DNA of 64,000 bases from Amyelois transitella (taxonomy: Eukaryota > Arthropoda > Insecta > Lepidoptera > Pyralidae), in the NCBI RefSeq assembly GCF_032362555.1, contig NC_083515.1, forward strand, positions 9,459,001 through 9,523,000. The letters are read 5' to 3'. Positions 32,100-43,033 of this stretch are shown piece by piece (the first letter of the stretch is position 1; every line of letters starts with the position of its first letter). Below the pieces are notes generated by a model that searched no databases, was not told the DNA's origin, and saw nothing but the letters and a program-made list of their open reading frames with translations. The translations under genes were made by a program, and so were the position numbers.

Positions 32100-32580
32100 T
32101 TAGCTAAAACATTTTTCCCGAACACAATCCAACCTGTGTGGACAACCCTATCAACAGGGTCACGGGAGTCTCCGTTTAAATACCCTACTTAACCACTCGC
32201 GTAGGCCCCACTAGGGTCCATAACAAAGTCCTTCTTTCAATCCATCTCCGCAATAGCCCAATTTCGTAATCACGTCAAACTTTCCTTCTCTATCACACAA
32301 ATCCTATCTAGACACGGCTATCAGAAAACTTATCTGCATAAATACAAAATCACTGAGGACGATCGTTGTCCTTGTGACGACGAGACGCCTCAGGACGTCC
32401 ACCACCTCCTTGAAAACTGCCCAATCTTTCATTAGAACCGAGAAAAATATGATGTGCCATAACAAGAAAATGGAACCCTACAATTTTAACGTTCTGTCGA
32501 AATGCGAGGTCGCCACACAATACCTAATATCACACATTAATCACATCGTCACAAACCTTAAGCAGATCAATGGCACATAA
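32100..32580 (+). mobile_element. LINE ORF2 C-terminal (RNase H / Cys-rich end) fragment
   Basis: A plus-strand frame reads ILSRHGYQKTYLHKYKITED, DRCPCDDETPQDVHHLLENC, PIFH, then a stop, and continues as EVATQYLISHINHIVTN. The CPC ... HHLLENC pattern is typical of the C-terminal end of Jockey/R1/CR1-like LINEs. Upstream identity fades at about 32100. It is broken by at least one stop. Confidence 0.7.
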
Positions 32581-32761
32581 TCATACAAACATTATAGCTC
32601 AATATATATAGCGACGATGAGGTATCTGTATCAAATAGCATCAATCAACGCTACTTTTTGTTCACAAAACTACAGTAAGTATAACTAATCTTGGAAAATT
32701 TTTGCCAACTGAAAAATTTTAGTATTAAAAAAACCACTCGCGTAATAATCTGAATAATAAG

Positions 32762-32965
32762 ACATGCATACATAAAATCACGCATCCTATCTGGAGGGGT
32801 AGGCAGAGACATATTTCCACTTGCCACGACGACTCTTAAAATCGTGAATATTTCTTTCGTTTTGTCCACACACATTACCTACTCTGTTTATGTCAGATAG
32901 CGATAGGACAAGCACTCTTGACCTGACCTGACCTTTCGCCAGGACATGCCACCTCCCATTTCGAC
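32762..32965 (-). mobile_element. LINE 3'-end fragment
   Basis: Reverse copy with ATAAAATCACGCATCC ... GGAGGGGTAGGCAGAGAC and CAAGCACTCTTGACCTGACC, the same tail family as at 13.8 kb, more diverged. Confidence 0.7.
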
Positions 32966-34097
32966 TCCTTAGGACGCAACAGAGGCAACGCCAGGACTAT
33001 TAAGGAGTATAAAATTAAACAAGTGTATATTGTTTACAAATTTACTATTATTATTTAGTTAATAACATTACATAAATTCAACATATATATAATCAAATCA
33101 ATACAATAATATTTTCTACATAAGTTAACCTATTGGAATGTATCAATAATTATGAAACAAAATATATAGGTTATTAATAATTGGTAATTTACCTTAACTA
33201 TAATATAAGATAATTTTTTCATTTGTTATTTCAAAAATGCGGCTTCTGCTAGTTATCATAAAAGCTGCTTTTATTTTCTACGTATCACAGAGTCTACAAT
33301 GTTTGGTCAATTTTGTACATTTAATACTACAAATGATAATTGCATTATAAAGTTAGCAAAAATTAGATCTACGCCGAATAATCCTTCAGACGCTTAAAAA
33401 TCACGTGGTTCCTATGATTTCACCAATCAATATAATTTACTATAATTGTGTATACAGCATTGACTGAATGGCCAGTCATTTAATAATTTGTTTACTTTTG
33501 TCTTTAAAAACCTCAAAGAACAAACTATGAGTTGCCTCTGGTTTAACTGCTGATGCTTTGTCTTTGATTTTAGACAACACGTTAATTAATATCAATTTTA
33601 CCTTAAAAACTTAAAACTTAATTATCAAATTTTGTGGTACTAAGTACCACTTTTTCAACTTACGTGTACAATAATGTTTGATCAGATTCATAATTAGATT
33701 CATTATTTAAAACTAAACGGTCTACCACCAGTTCCAAGCACTAACAAAAGCAAACACCAAAAACACAAAATTTCAAATAAAAAAATCTTATGTTTATCGA
33801 CTGTCCTTTACTCTAATTTTTTTCAGTTTTGTTTTTACAAAAATTCTCAATCAATGGTCTTCATCAGCCAGTAATTTTATCGACGTGCCGTACCTATATA
33901 TTTGTATATAAAAAAATAATAAATAAATAGCGCGAAATATCAACGCGACCAAGAAGTTTTATTACGAACGGGGCGCGTCACGTCACTGGTGAGTCGGTTG
34001 CCTCGAGCGTTCCAAGTTTAAATATAATTATACGGAATCACGTTTTTTTTTTGTATGAAGCTTTCACAAAAAACCTTAGTAGCCAGTCACTTTATCG
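32966..34097. other. AT-rich DNA downstream of SNX8
   Basis: Likely SNX8 3' UTR plus spacer on the minus strand. No gene, no repeat family recognised; GC rises only near 33960-34000 (GGGGCGCGTCACGTCAC). Confidence 0.55.
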
Positions 34098-37000
34098 TCA
34101 CTTATGCACATGGGCAGCTCTTGGGTGCCTCAGCGCAGTATGGAGATCGGCCCACAGCGCGGCGGCGCGCGCATGCGTGGTGCCGTGGCGACGGAACAAC
34201 TCCGGGAGGGACTCCAGAGCGGCCAAGGCGTAGGCGCGACCTACCTTTGCTTCCTGGAATGAAGGGTATTGCAATAATTGATCGGACTGTTTATACTAAC
34301 CAATCCAAAATTACTCTAAAATCCGTAAAAGTGGGATAAAATCGCAAAAGACCTTTGGCAGCGCGAGGCATCAATTCTTTCTCTTTCTAAATCTCTTTCT
34401 TCCAAAATGTTCAATGCCACTTTTAACACTTTTATCATAATCCACAAATTGCCCTACGGTGCTTGGTGAGATAATTTCATGAAAGAAATTTGAGGAGCCT
34501 TCCAATTTATTTTCCTCTCTTTCCAAGAAAGTCTTAAAGGGGGCATCTTTTTTTTATACAAAACCTACCTCTAATTCCTCACCTTCTACTCCCATCACAT
34601 CACTTTCTTTCTGATATAAACCTACCTGTACTCTGTGGTTTCCGACACCAATACCATAAGAATAGGACCATTCCATCTATCTCCTATGGATGTCGTAAAA
34701 GGCGACTAAGGGATAAGCTTACAAACTTGGGATTCTTTTTTAGGCGATGGGCGAGCAACCTATCATTATTTGAATCTCAATTCTATCATTAAGCCAAATA
34801 GCTAAACGTGGCCATTCAGTCTTTTCAAGTCTGGTCTACCCCGCGAGGGACATAGACGTGACCATATGTACGTATATACGTACCTCCAAAGAACACCGCA
34901 GCGCGTAACCATGCCTCTCCCTGAGCAGCTGCGAGGCGGCGTTGTGCGGCGCGTGCGCGGCCGCCAGCGCGCGCTCGGCGTGCAGCCCGCGCGAGAGGCG
35001 CGCGCACAGCTCGCGCAGCGCGCCCAGCGCGTCCAGCGCCAGCACCACGCGCCCCCCGGGGCCCTCCTCGGAGAAGTCGTCGTCGTCGGTTGGCGCTTCG
35101 CCCTTTTCTGTTGCGAGGCTGAGAAGATATTAAAAAAAAATTATTCAATTTTATTTTGAGGTGAGGTAAACAAAACTATATTCTCTATAAATATATCTGG
35201 CTGAAAATATTTAAAAAAAATATATTTAATTTTATTTTGAGGTGAGGTAAACTAAACTATATTCTCTATAATATATCTGGCTAAAAAGATTAAAAAAAAA
35301 TATTCAATTTAATTTTGAGGTGAGGTAAACAAAACTATATTCTATATAATATATCTCTTAATGGTACTTCTATCTCGTTTACCTCACACATTCACTGACA
35401 GATGACAGATGGAATCCGAGGGTAAAATTTTGGTTTAACTAACACGAGTATTACATGAAATCTCATCTGTCAACGCACAGCCGTTGATGTAAAATCCTTT
35501 TTAAAATAAGAACCATAGAGCTTAAACATTTGTGGCGATACCGATTTCATTTATAAGTAAAGAATGCCTCCTGCTATCTCGCTCATAATAGCGGATAGGC
35601 TCAATTCGCGGGTTCAAATATCGCGCTCTGATAGGCTCGATCGTTCGAATATTTCAAATAAATATAAATTTCAAATAATTCAATATTCAAATTTTCGCGC
35701 CATACAAAAATTTTGACTTCTGCGCAAGTTTATCGGTGTAACGGTTAAAAGTGGTAAATACTGTAATTTATTGAATCTTACTCAGCGGCCGCCCTCAACG
35801 CCTCCTTGACGCAGATCCACCGCGCCGAGTCAGAGGTGGTGGGAGCTGAGAGAGAGTTCAAACCGGCACCCAACTCTCGAATGTCTGCTCTTTCCGCCTC
35901 ACTTCGATTCTCAACTGTAAATAAGAAAGAATTTAAATAAATAAATATATACGGGAAAAATTACACAGATTGAGTTAGCCTCGAAGTAAGTTCGAGACTT
36001 GTGTTACGAGATACTAACTCAACGATACTATATTTTATAATAAATACTTATATAAGTAGATAAACATCCAAGACCCAGGCCAATCAGAGACAGTTCTTTT
36101 CTCATCATGCCCTGGCCGGGATTCGAACCCTGGGACCCCCGGTGTCACAGACAAGCGTACTACCGCTGCGACACAGAGGCCGTCAAATTTAGTCTTACGA
36201 ATTTAGTCTCACACACGTGTTACGAGATACTAACTCAAAGATACTTTAATATATAATTTTGCGTAAATACGACATATACTCTAGTCGTTGGTGACTTGAA
36301 AGAATATTTTGAAAAGATGTCAACATATGTTCGAAAATGGAAGACCCTTGCTAACTAGCTTAATAGCTAAAACTTACATGGGTTAAAATTAACTCACTGT
36401 TAGAAGGCTAATTGCTTCGCTATTTAATATTGTTGAAACACAAGCACTTTATACATCATTTTTCTTCTTCTATTTCCAGTTCTCTCGAGAAACCTACCTC
36501 TTTCGCAGATCTGGTACAGCCTGCCCAGGCCTAGTTGGATAAGACGCAGCTGTTCTTGCTCCGTAGCAAAAGCTGCCTGCATCATGTCAATGGACATGTT
36601 TCTCTGAAAAAAAATCTTTTTAAAAATCGTCAGTATTTTTTTGCGACGTTCTAATGCTCTAATTTCAAATTTCTGTCTTATTGTCAAATGTCTTTGAAAT
36701 CGGCCGGGCTATAATTTATTTATTTTAAATATCTCATAATAAAATTATTTTATGCCAGATTCAGTGCAATTTACTGAACAATATGTAACAGGCCAAATCC
36801 AATTATTTAGATATAAGAGTGAATTAAAAAGTACTTACGACGGTTCAACCTTGAAAGCGTGTAACAGAGAAACGACAATTTTATTATTTCCTATCTTTGT
36901 TTACATAATTAAAGAATACCTACATTCTATAAAATGTCGTTTAACCTAACGATATCAGCTACGAGTAGACACAATTAAAAGTTTAATTATTTTATGTGCC

Positions 37001-40000
37001 GACAATTTGTTCGAACGTAGATCTCGCCAACACTTTAAATTTATACAAATCTCAAGAACAACTTGACCGATTTTGATTCCACACGAACTTAAAAAATCTA
37101 TCGACAGATCCTACATACCTTCTTAGATGTTATGGAAATCAGACCAACGGTTAGAAAGTTATCGCGTTACAAACGTACATACATACAAAGATGTTTCAGA
37201 GACATGTTAGTCCCACACAGTAAGATTATAGCATATATTTTCAATGAACAATAATGCATACCGCATCAAAATATCAAACATTAAAAAGAAGAATTTAACT
37301 CTACATTAATTAATCTGGTAGCAAAAAATATTTGTGTGATAATACCATATCTTAACGCGCCGCTTTCTTTTACAAATATACGTACATACTTAAATAAAAT
37401 TACGTCCCTTGCTGGGTAGACAGAGCCAACAGTATAGAAAAGACTGATAGGCTACGTTCAGCTATTTGTCTTAATAAGAAAATTGAGATTCAAATAGTGA
37501 CAGGTTGCTAGCCTATCGCCTAAAAGGAGAATCCCAAGTTCATAAGCCTATCACTTAATCACCTTATACAACGACATCCATCGAAAAGAAATGGTACCTA
37601 CTCCCTTTACAAAAGCTAGACTATTACAAACTTACCACCGCATCCCCCTGACTGCCGGCGAGCACGAACTCATCATGCTTCGGCTTCTCCAACCTGACCG
37701 TGGTCTCGCAGAGGAAGGTCCTCAGGTCTGCGTCATGGGCCAATACAGGATGTCTGGATATAATGGTCAGCCACCGCTGAAGCGCTGCACGGCGCCGCTG
37801 TAAGAAGCGAGGACTTCCGCCACCGACCACGACGCGCTTCGGAGGCAGGCGGCAAACTGCACTGGAATTCATAAAACTCAATTAATACTTACATACATTA
37901 TAGTCACGTCAGTCTAGATCCCTTGCGGGGTAGACAAAGTCGATAGTAGAGATAGTATAAAGAGAGATAGATAGTAGAGAGAAGACTGAATGGCCACATT
38001 CAGCTGTATGATATTGTTCCGTATGATACAGTTCCGTTTGACATACACCTATACTAATATTATAAAGCTGAAGAGTTTGTTTATTTGTTTGAACGCGCTA
38101 ATCTCAGGAACTACTGGTTCGAATTGAAAAATTCTTTTTGTGTTGAATAGACCATTTATCGAGAAAGGCTTTAGGCTATATAATATCACGCTGCAACTAT
38201 TAGGAGTGAAAAAATAATGGATAATGTGAAAATAACGGGGGAAATTATTCATCCTTGAGGGCTTCAATGATGCCCAAAATAAATATATACACGCGGACGA
38301 AGTCGCGGGCACAGCTAGTACATTGTAGTCACGTCTAGATCCCTTGCGGGGTAGACAGAGTCGATAGTCTCGAAAAGACTGAATGGCCACATTCAGCTGT
38401 ATGATGTCCCGTTTGACGTTATAATAAAAAGCGAAAAACTAGTTACTTAATACATCATTTAAATGCTATTATTGTGCTGTTTTAATTTACAATTTTTTAG
38501 AGTTATGTTTTTACAGCATATAATTTCTTATCAGTTCTACGATTTCCGATTGCGACGTACCTATTTTGCGTTAAATCAAAACTATTCGTTTCGTAACTAT
38601 ACTATAATAGAATAATTATGTTATTATATTATGTTAATAAATATGTTATATTAAGACGTGTGGTGCCCAGCACCAATAAAAAAAGAATAGGACCACTCCA
38701 TCTTTTTTCGTCGTATAATGCGACTTAGAGATTCTTTTAGGCGATGGGCTAGCAACCTGTCACTATTTGTATCTCAATTCTATCATTAAGCCAAACAGCT
38801 GAATGTGGCCTATCAGTCTCTTCAAACCTGTTGGGTCTATCTACCCCTCAAGGGATACTAACGTGATTTTATGAATGTCTAAGAAGATGTATAATCCATA
38901 AAAGTTTTTAAACAGAAGTGAACAGAGACCAAGATAAGTAAGATTCCGAAACAACTTTCATGCTATGCTACTTTATCTCTTGCGGATATCGTAGGGATGA
39001 CTAAGGACAGAATACTGACAACGGTGTAAATAAAATTTGCCATACACTTTTTACCTATACCGTTTGTAAGTTTAATAAAAAAATCCTACATACAATTTTG
39101 TATCTTGTTATATATAATGTTTTGATTACGTGAACTATGACCTTCATAAGAACCTCACTGTCATGACATCATTTTATTAAAGTTATTTATATTGATAAAT
39201 ATCGAAAAGTTGAAATGTGTGTTAGTATGCACTATTTAATAAGTTGGATTTATCAAATATTTGAGAAAAAAAAACTTTACTCCGTCATACTCTTAAAGTA
39301 ATTTCAAATACCCTGCTACATTTAGACTGAATCTGTACAACAACTGACAATCCTTTTACAATTTGAGTTGAGGTTAAAAATGAGTCATTCAGTTATGGGC
39401 ATAGGTACAAATGTAGACAAGACCATTCTAAGGTGCCATGTGGTTCCCGGATCTTCCGAATAGGACCACTCCATATCTTTCCCATGGATTTTGTAAAAGG
39501 CAACTAAGGGATTGGCTGATAAATTCAGGATTCTTTGTGTAGGCGACGGGCTAGCAACCTGTCACTATTTTTAAATTTCAATTCTATCATTAAGCTATAA
39601 GATCAAAACTTTTGAAGATGAGTCATGACAATACCAATGGAAATCCCTTAAACTCAGAATTTGTAATATAAAAGCCTCATCCAATAATTTATGCATAATC
39701 TCTCAAAAATTCTATTCTGTTATGTTTGTTTACACTTCCATTCATACATATAATCACGTCTACATCCCTAGTGCAGTTTACAGAGCCCATGCTCTTGAAA
39801 AGGCAGAAAGGCCATGTTCTGTTCATCTGTATAGTAGGTATATTAATTTTATTTTGCTTGGAAAACGACCAGTGCTTATAACTAACTACAATCATAGCTG
39901 AAACACAATTTTCAAGTTTTGACATATTGGTATCTAAATGCTTACTTGTAACTGTTTAGAAAAATAAACTTTAAAGATAAACAAAATCTATTAATCAAAT

Positions 40001-40403
40001 TATCAGACTAAAGGATCATTGTCACACCACAGTTTATACAGGGTATTCTAAAACTTGTAAACACTTGAGTTAACTAAATCTACATTAACAGCCTCGGAAG
40101 TTAGTAAAAAGAAGAGTTTCTCCCATAATTAGTGGCAGAGAAAGAAACATTAAGCATACCTTTGTATATTTAATTATTCCCAATTTTGTTTACTTACCGG
40201 TATGGGTATTTAGCATACAAGACATCATACAGCTGTACAAACTCATTGTATCGCCTCGTGACTGTCGTGCCGTGTCTCCGTGAGCTAACAAAGTATTCAC
40301 AATGCTTCAATATGAGACCTTTACGCTCAGGCACCAATTCCACAGTGATGACGTCAGTGGCTTCTAAGTCTTCAAATGTTATTACGTCTAAAGTGTTTGA
40401 CAT
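34098..40403 (-). CDS. SNX8: Sorting nexin 8 (PX-BAR)
   Basis: Six coding exons on the minus strand: 40403-40198, 37861-37636, 36603-36498, 35914-35782, 35118-34884 and 34253-34098 (TGA). Phases agree and give 353 residues; human SNX8 is about 465, longer at the N-terminus. The PX domain spans about 15-125 with the phosphoinositide-binding RRY at 50-52 (TTVTRRYNEFVQLYDVL) and the PPK block LPPKRVVVGGG. The BAR region follows, with matches to SNX8 at MMQAAFATEQEQLRLIQLGL and ALAAAHAPHNAASQLLRERH. The family binds PI3P on early endosomes in endosome-to-Golgi sorting. An acceptor 7 bp before the ATG (TTTATTTCAG/TGATAATG) indicates an upstream non-coding exon. The fifth coding exon is very GC-rich. 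Confidence 0.92.
34640..34883 (+). repeat. SINE-like element abutting an SNX8 splice donor
   Basis: Near-complete plus copy: GTGGTTTCCGACACCAATAC ... ATGGATGTCGTAAAAGGCGA ... GGCGATGGGCGAGCAACC ... GTCTACCCCGCGAGGGACAT and a tail ATATGTACGTATATACG. The tail's last GTAC-rich bases on the minus strand (GTACGTATATACG, from 34883 down) are the donor of SNX8 coding exon 5. Confidence 0.85.
35127..35356. repeat. Three tandem ~80-bp units in an SNX8 intron
   Basis: GAGGTGAGGTAAAC recurs at 35158, 35239 and 35317 (periods 81 and 78), each preceded by a poly-A run and TTTATTTT-like stretch and followed by AAACTATATTCT and ATATATCTGGCT. The array starts only about 10 bp from the acceptor of coding exon 5. 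Confidence 0.9.
35940..36275 (-). repeat. tRNA-derived SINE, reverse, well preserved
   Basis: On the minus strand: A box region TGTGTCGCAGCGGTAGTACG, B box GGGTTCGAATCCC (read as GGGATTCGAACCC near 36118-36130), then TCTGATTGGCCTGGGTCTTG and AGTATTTATTATAAAATATA. TTACGAGATACTAACTCAA occurs on both sides (36003 and 36220), suggesting an end repeat. Confidence 0.85.
37390..37600 (-). repeat. SINE-like lepidopteran element, reverse copy
   Basis: CTTGCTGGGTAGACAGAGCC ... CAAATAGTGACAGGTTGCTA ... GCCTAAAAGGAGAATCCC ... CGACATCCATCGAAAAG. It ends about 35 bp from the SNX8 exon 2 donor. Confidence 0.8.
37895..38412. repeat. Duplicated SINE fragments flanking a Helitron
   Basis: Reverse SINE-like fragments at 37895-38015 and 38322-38412 both contain AGTCACGTC, GATCCCTTGCGGGGTAGACA and CTGAATGGCCACATTCAGCT, then a GTTCCGTTTGAC / GTCCCGTTTGAC end. 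The first has an added GATAGATAGTAGAGA-type stretch. The Helitron at 38048-38318 lies between them. Confidence 0.8.
38048..38318 (+). mobile_element. Non-autonomous Helitron (Lep1-like), 271 bp
   Basis: CTATACTAATATTATAAAGC start, interior like the 9.3-kb copy (GAACTACTGGTTCGAATTG, CATCCTTGAGGGCTTCAATG), hairpin ACACGCGGACGAAGTCGCGG and terminal CACAGCTAG before T. SNX8 intron 1. Confidence 0.87.
38655..38880 (+). repeat. SINE-like lepidopteran element
   Basis: GTGTGGTGCCCAGCACCAAT head, GGCGATGGGCTAGCAACCTG middle and ATCTACCCCTCAAGG end with ACGTGATTTTATGAATG tail. Confidence 0.8.
39430..39840. repeat. Two SINE-like fragments, one per orientation
   Basis: Plus copy 39430-39600 (CATGTGGTTCCCGG ... 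GGCGACGGGCTAGCAACCTG) and reverse fragment 39745-39840 (ATAATCACGTCTACATCCC ... CTCTTGAAAAGGCAGAAAGG). SNX8 intron 1. Confidence 0.7.
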
Positions 40404-41630
40404 TATCACTGAAATAAAATTAAACCATTTACACATTTGTATATGTCTAGTCCTTTATGAGTAAACAGTGTTTTTATTGTCTTTTATCTGTTAATCTGTA
40501 ACTATTTTTTTTGTGTAATTTATTTTTTCTTTTACTTGATCAGAAAGCTTCTATTTTTATTCTTATAAAGAAAGGTATACAGAGTATGAAGTTGTAGGAA
40601 CACTAATTTACATCACACAATAGAATTAAGTAGGAAAACACCTGGAAAATCCCACAGCACTAAAATGTCACTCTCAACTCATCATCAATCATCTTATTAT
40701 TGCGACACTACCGGCGGAGACTCCAGCACAAGTACCTCTTTCGACACACCTCTGACTACACAGCAAACAATATTTTATTGAAGGCTGGGCGTCACATATC
40801 ACAGAGTATTATTTAATTTTATTTAAAGAAAGTGTAAGTATTACTTCGATAAAACATTTTCCTAACATTACTATTTAAAATTCTAACAACGTCCACTGGC
40901 ACTGGTACGTATACATAGTGACTTACGCAATAGGTACGCAAACAATAAAATAAAACTTTTGAGGGAACTTTACCTCAACTTGTTTACACCAAGTTAGATC
41001 TAAGTAGAACGTCCGCAAGTTTCAATTCGTAGTATGAATCCACTTCAAAACTTTCTATTTGTGATGTTTCCTGTACCGTACAGCTGTAATTTGGAAAATG
41101 GCTCAATTAAAAAATATTTTATATTTTGGGGACTTTTTGAAAAATTCCACAATTTCGTTTCGTGATATTTTAAACTTTACGCCCACCTCGCAGTCTCGCA
41201 CAACTAACACGAACGAAAGAAGCGCCACGCAACGCGAAAAAATGAAAATGAGTGATCTATGAAGTGAAATGTATGAAAGTGAAGGAAAAAGTGACATTTA
41301 ACAATTCAATGGCATTGACAGTAAGTGAAGTAAAATCATGACATTTTACTTTTTCTTTCGAATAGGAACAAGTCAAATAAGATCAAGTCTATAAACCTCA
41401 CCCGCGTTTGGGAAATCACAGAAAGGTTTCTTTGTTCTGGTACAAAATTATTTTTTCTCACGTTCATCTTGGCGTGTTCCTAGTTACACCCTGCATCCTT
41501 ATGTTTCGGGGCCTTGGGTTCCTCACATGCTTTCTTTTCTCTTTCCACTTAAATTAACTACTAATTGTTAATTACATTAGCCGTAGTCCAAATTACAAAA
41601 GAATTATCTAGTTACAGGTCAACTACTTAC
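40404..41630. other. SNX8 5' region and CMAS 3' region, no gene resolved
   Basis: The non-coding first exon of SNX8 may lie near 40970-41050, where the minus strand has a TTGAG/GTAAAG donor candidate. The last coding exon of CMAS should also be in this stretch but was not found. A minus-strand frame at 41297-41103 has no recognisable domain. Confidence 0.4.
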
Positions 41631-43033
41631 TTATTGTTTTGAAATTGTCCTGATTCTATCAATACCTTTCTAGATAAATAAAATGCACCAGTTTCTAATA
41701 ATTCACCAGGCCAATCTTGCCGACGAGGTCTACCTTCAATGTTAAAATTTATTGGGACGATATGTTTGCCCGATTCTTCTTTCCATCGTAATTTGTAACT
41801 TCTGAAATAAATTTTGATTGATTGGTGAATAATTAAAAGTGAGTAAGTAAGTAGATAGACAGAAATATATTTTAAAAATTATTTTCCGTATTCGCCACGG
41901 CCAAGGGTCGCGTATGTCGTGCGTGTGCATAGTGCAGTCATATATACTAACCTTGAAACTGAAAAAACACAATCATAGGCTCGCGGTTTATCTAATTTAT
42001 GTAAAGCTTGTCGAATATCGTCTGGGCGGGTGAATGGAGATGTAGTTTGGATCAACATCAAAACATCCGCCTCTGGCTTATAACTCAGAAACTCTGCCGC
42101 TCCCCAAATCGAAGGTGCCCAATCAGTGGCCGTTATTCGGCTTCTATGAAATACGGCTGCTCCACCTATTGAGAGATTATTGTAAATTACGCTTACGATG
42201 AAATTGGATTTAACAAGCCATACGTGTAGGTAATCATGCATCCACAGTAAAATAGAACAATATTTAACTCTAAAGGTAATAGAAACAATCAAGATCAATA
42301 AAATAGAACAATAGAAACGATTGCATCGTTATTACATACGACAGAATACAGAAATAACTCCCATAATAAAAGTAAAGAGTAACTATTTTTCAGAGGCCAT
42401 ATTAACGCTTAACTACGCAGTAAGAAAACCACATCCTAAAGATCCAATATGGGTGATGTTCCGTATGCTGTAAATGCCGCCAAAGTCATTTCGTTTAAAA
42501 ACCTGACTTTCCCAATCCGGGATCATGTTTAAAGGCACGCCGTAGACTCCTTTCCAGAGAAGTGAGGGTGTGACCGATTTACTAACTTTTTATAGCTTCA
42601 ATAGCTATGAGAGGATGGTCAGTAGAAACTGTGACGTCACGTAGGCCAGCCCTACGCGCAGTTAGTACAGCTCGTCTGACGAGAGAAATGCCGCCAACTG
42701 TTTGCAGATTCTTCAGCAGGACCCCTTTAGATCCACCCCGAGCGAGTATTAGCACTGCTGGATCTCCGTAGCACCAAGAGCTTCTGATAATAAGTCAAAT
42801 GAATTTTACCTAAATCAATTTTATTGCACAGTAAAATTAAATATAAAAATCATTTTTTTAAGTAGGTAAATTTTAAAATTAAGAGAGACAAAATAGTTTT
42901 AACTCACTGGGCACAAAATTCTGTTTTAAAACTTATTAAACACTAACTATTGTAAGTATAACTTTACTACATATTTACGAATAACTTACAATAACAATAA
43001 CACAAGTAACAAGGCACATGATTTCTCACACAT
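41628..43033 (-). CDS. CMAS: CMP-N-acetylneuraminate (CMP-sialic acid) synthetase, C-terminus unresolved
   Basis: Four exons on the minus strand: 43033-42990, 42783-42587, 42165-41952 and 41801-about 41631. The first 14 codons, MCEKSCALLLVLLL, form a signal peptide, and their 2-base overhang fits the next exon's phase. The enzyme joins CTP and sialic acid. The CTP-binding P-loop LILARGGSKGVLLKNL is in exon 2; VSTDHPLIAIEA, LMLIQTTSPFTRPDDI, CVFSVSRSYKLRW and GRPRRQDWPGELLETGAFYL follow in family order. Drosophila CSAS has a further ~25 residues after the LQNN position. Here the frame reaches FQNN and then either AAG-TAA or a donor AA/GTAAGT. I could not find the expected next exon, so the end is open. 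The signal peptide suggests a Golgi/ER site, as in Drosophila, not the nuclear site of vertebrates. Confidence 0.85.
42480..42575 (+). repeat. tRNA-SINE 3' fragment in CMAS intron 2
   Basis: AAAACCTGACTTTCCCAATCC ... GGGATCATGTTTAAAGGCAC matches the 3' part of the 8.93-9.24 kb repeat. Confidence 0.55.

Noticed and set aside
36118-36130. GGGTTCGAATCCC B box (minus) suggesting a tRNA gene
   Set aside because: No cloverleaf of tRNA length around it; it is the head of a SINE with a long non-tRNA body and a relative at 12.1 kb.
40404-40436. Upstream in-frame Met for SNX8 (MCKWFNFISVI extension)
   Set aside because: A good acceptor (TTTATTTCAG) lies between it and the next ATG, so the extension is intronic.
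41103-41297. 64-codon minus frame as the missing CMAS C-terminal exon
   Set aside because: Sequence does not resemble the expected CMAS end, and no acceptor gives the needed phase.
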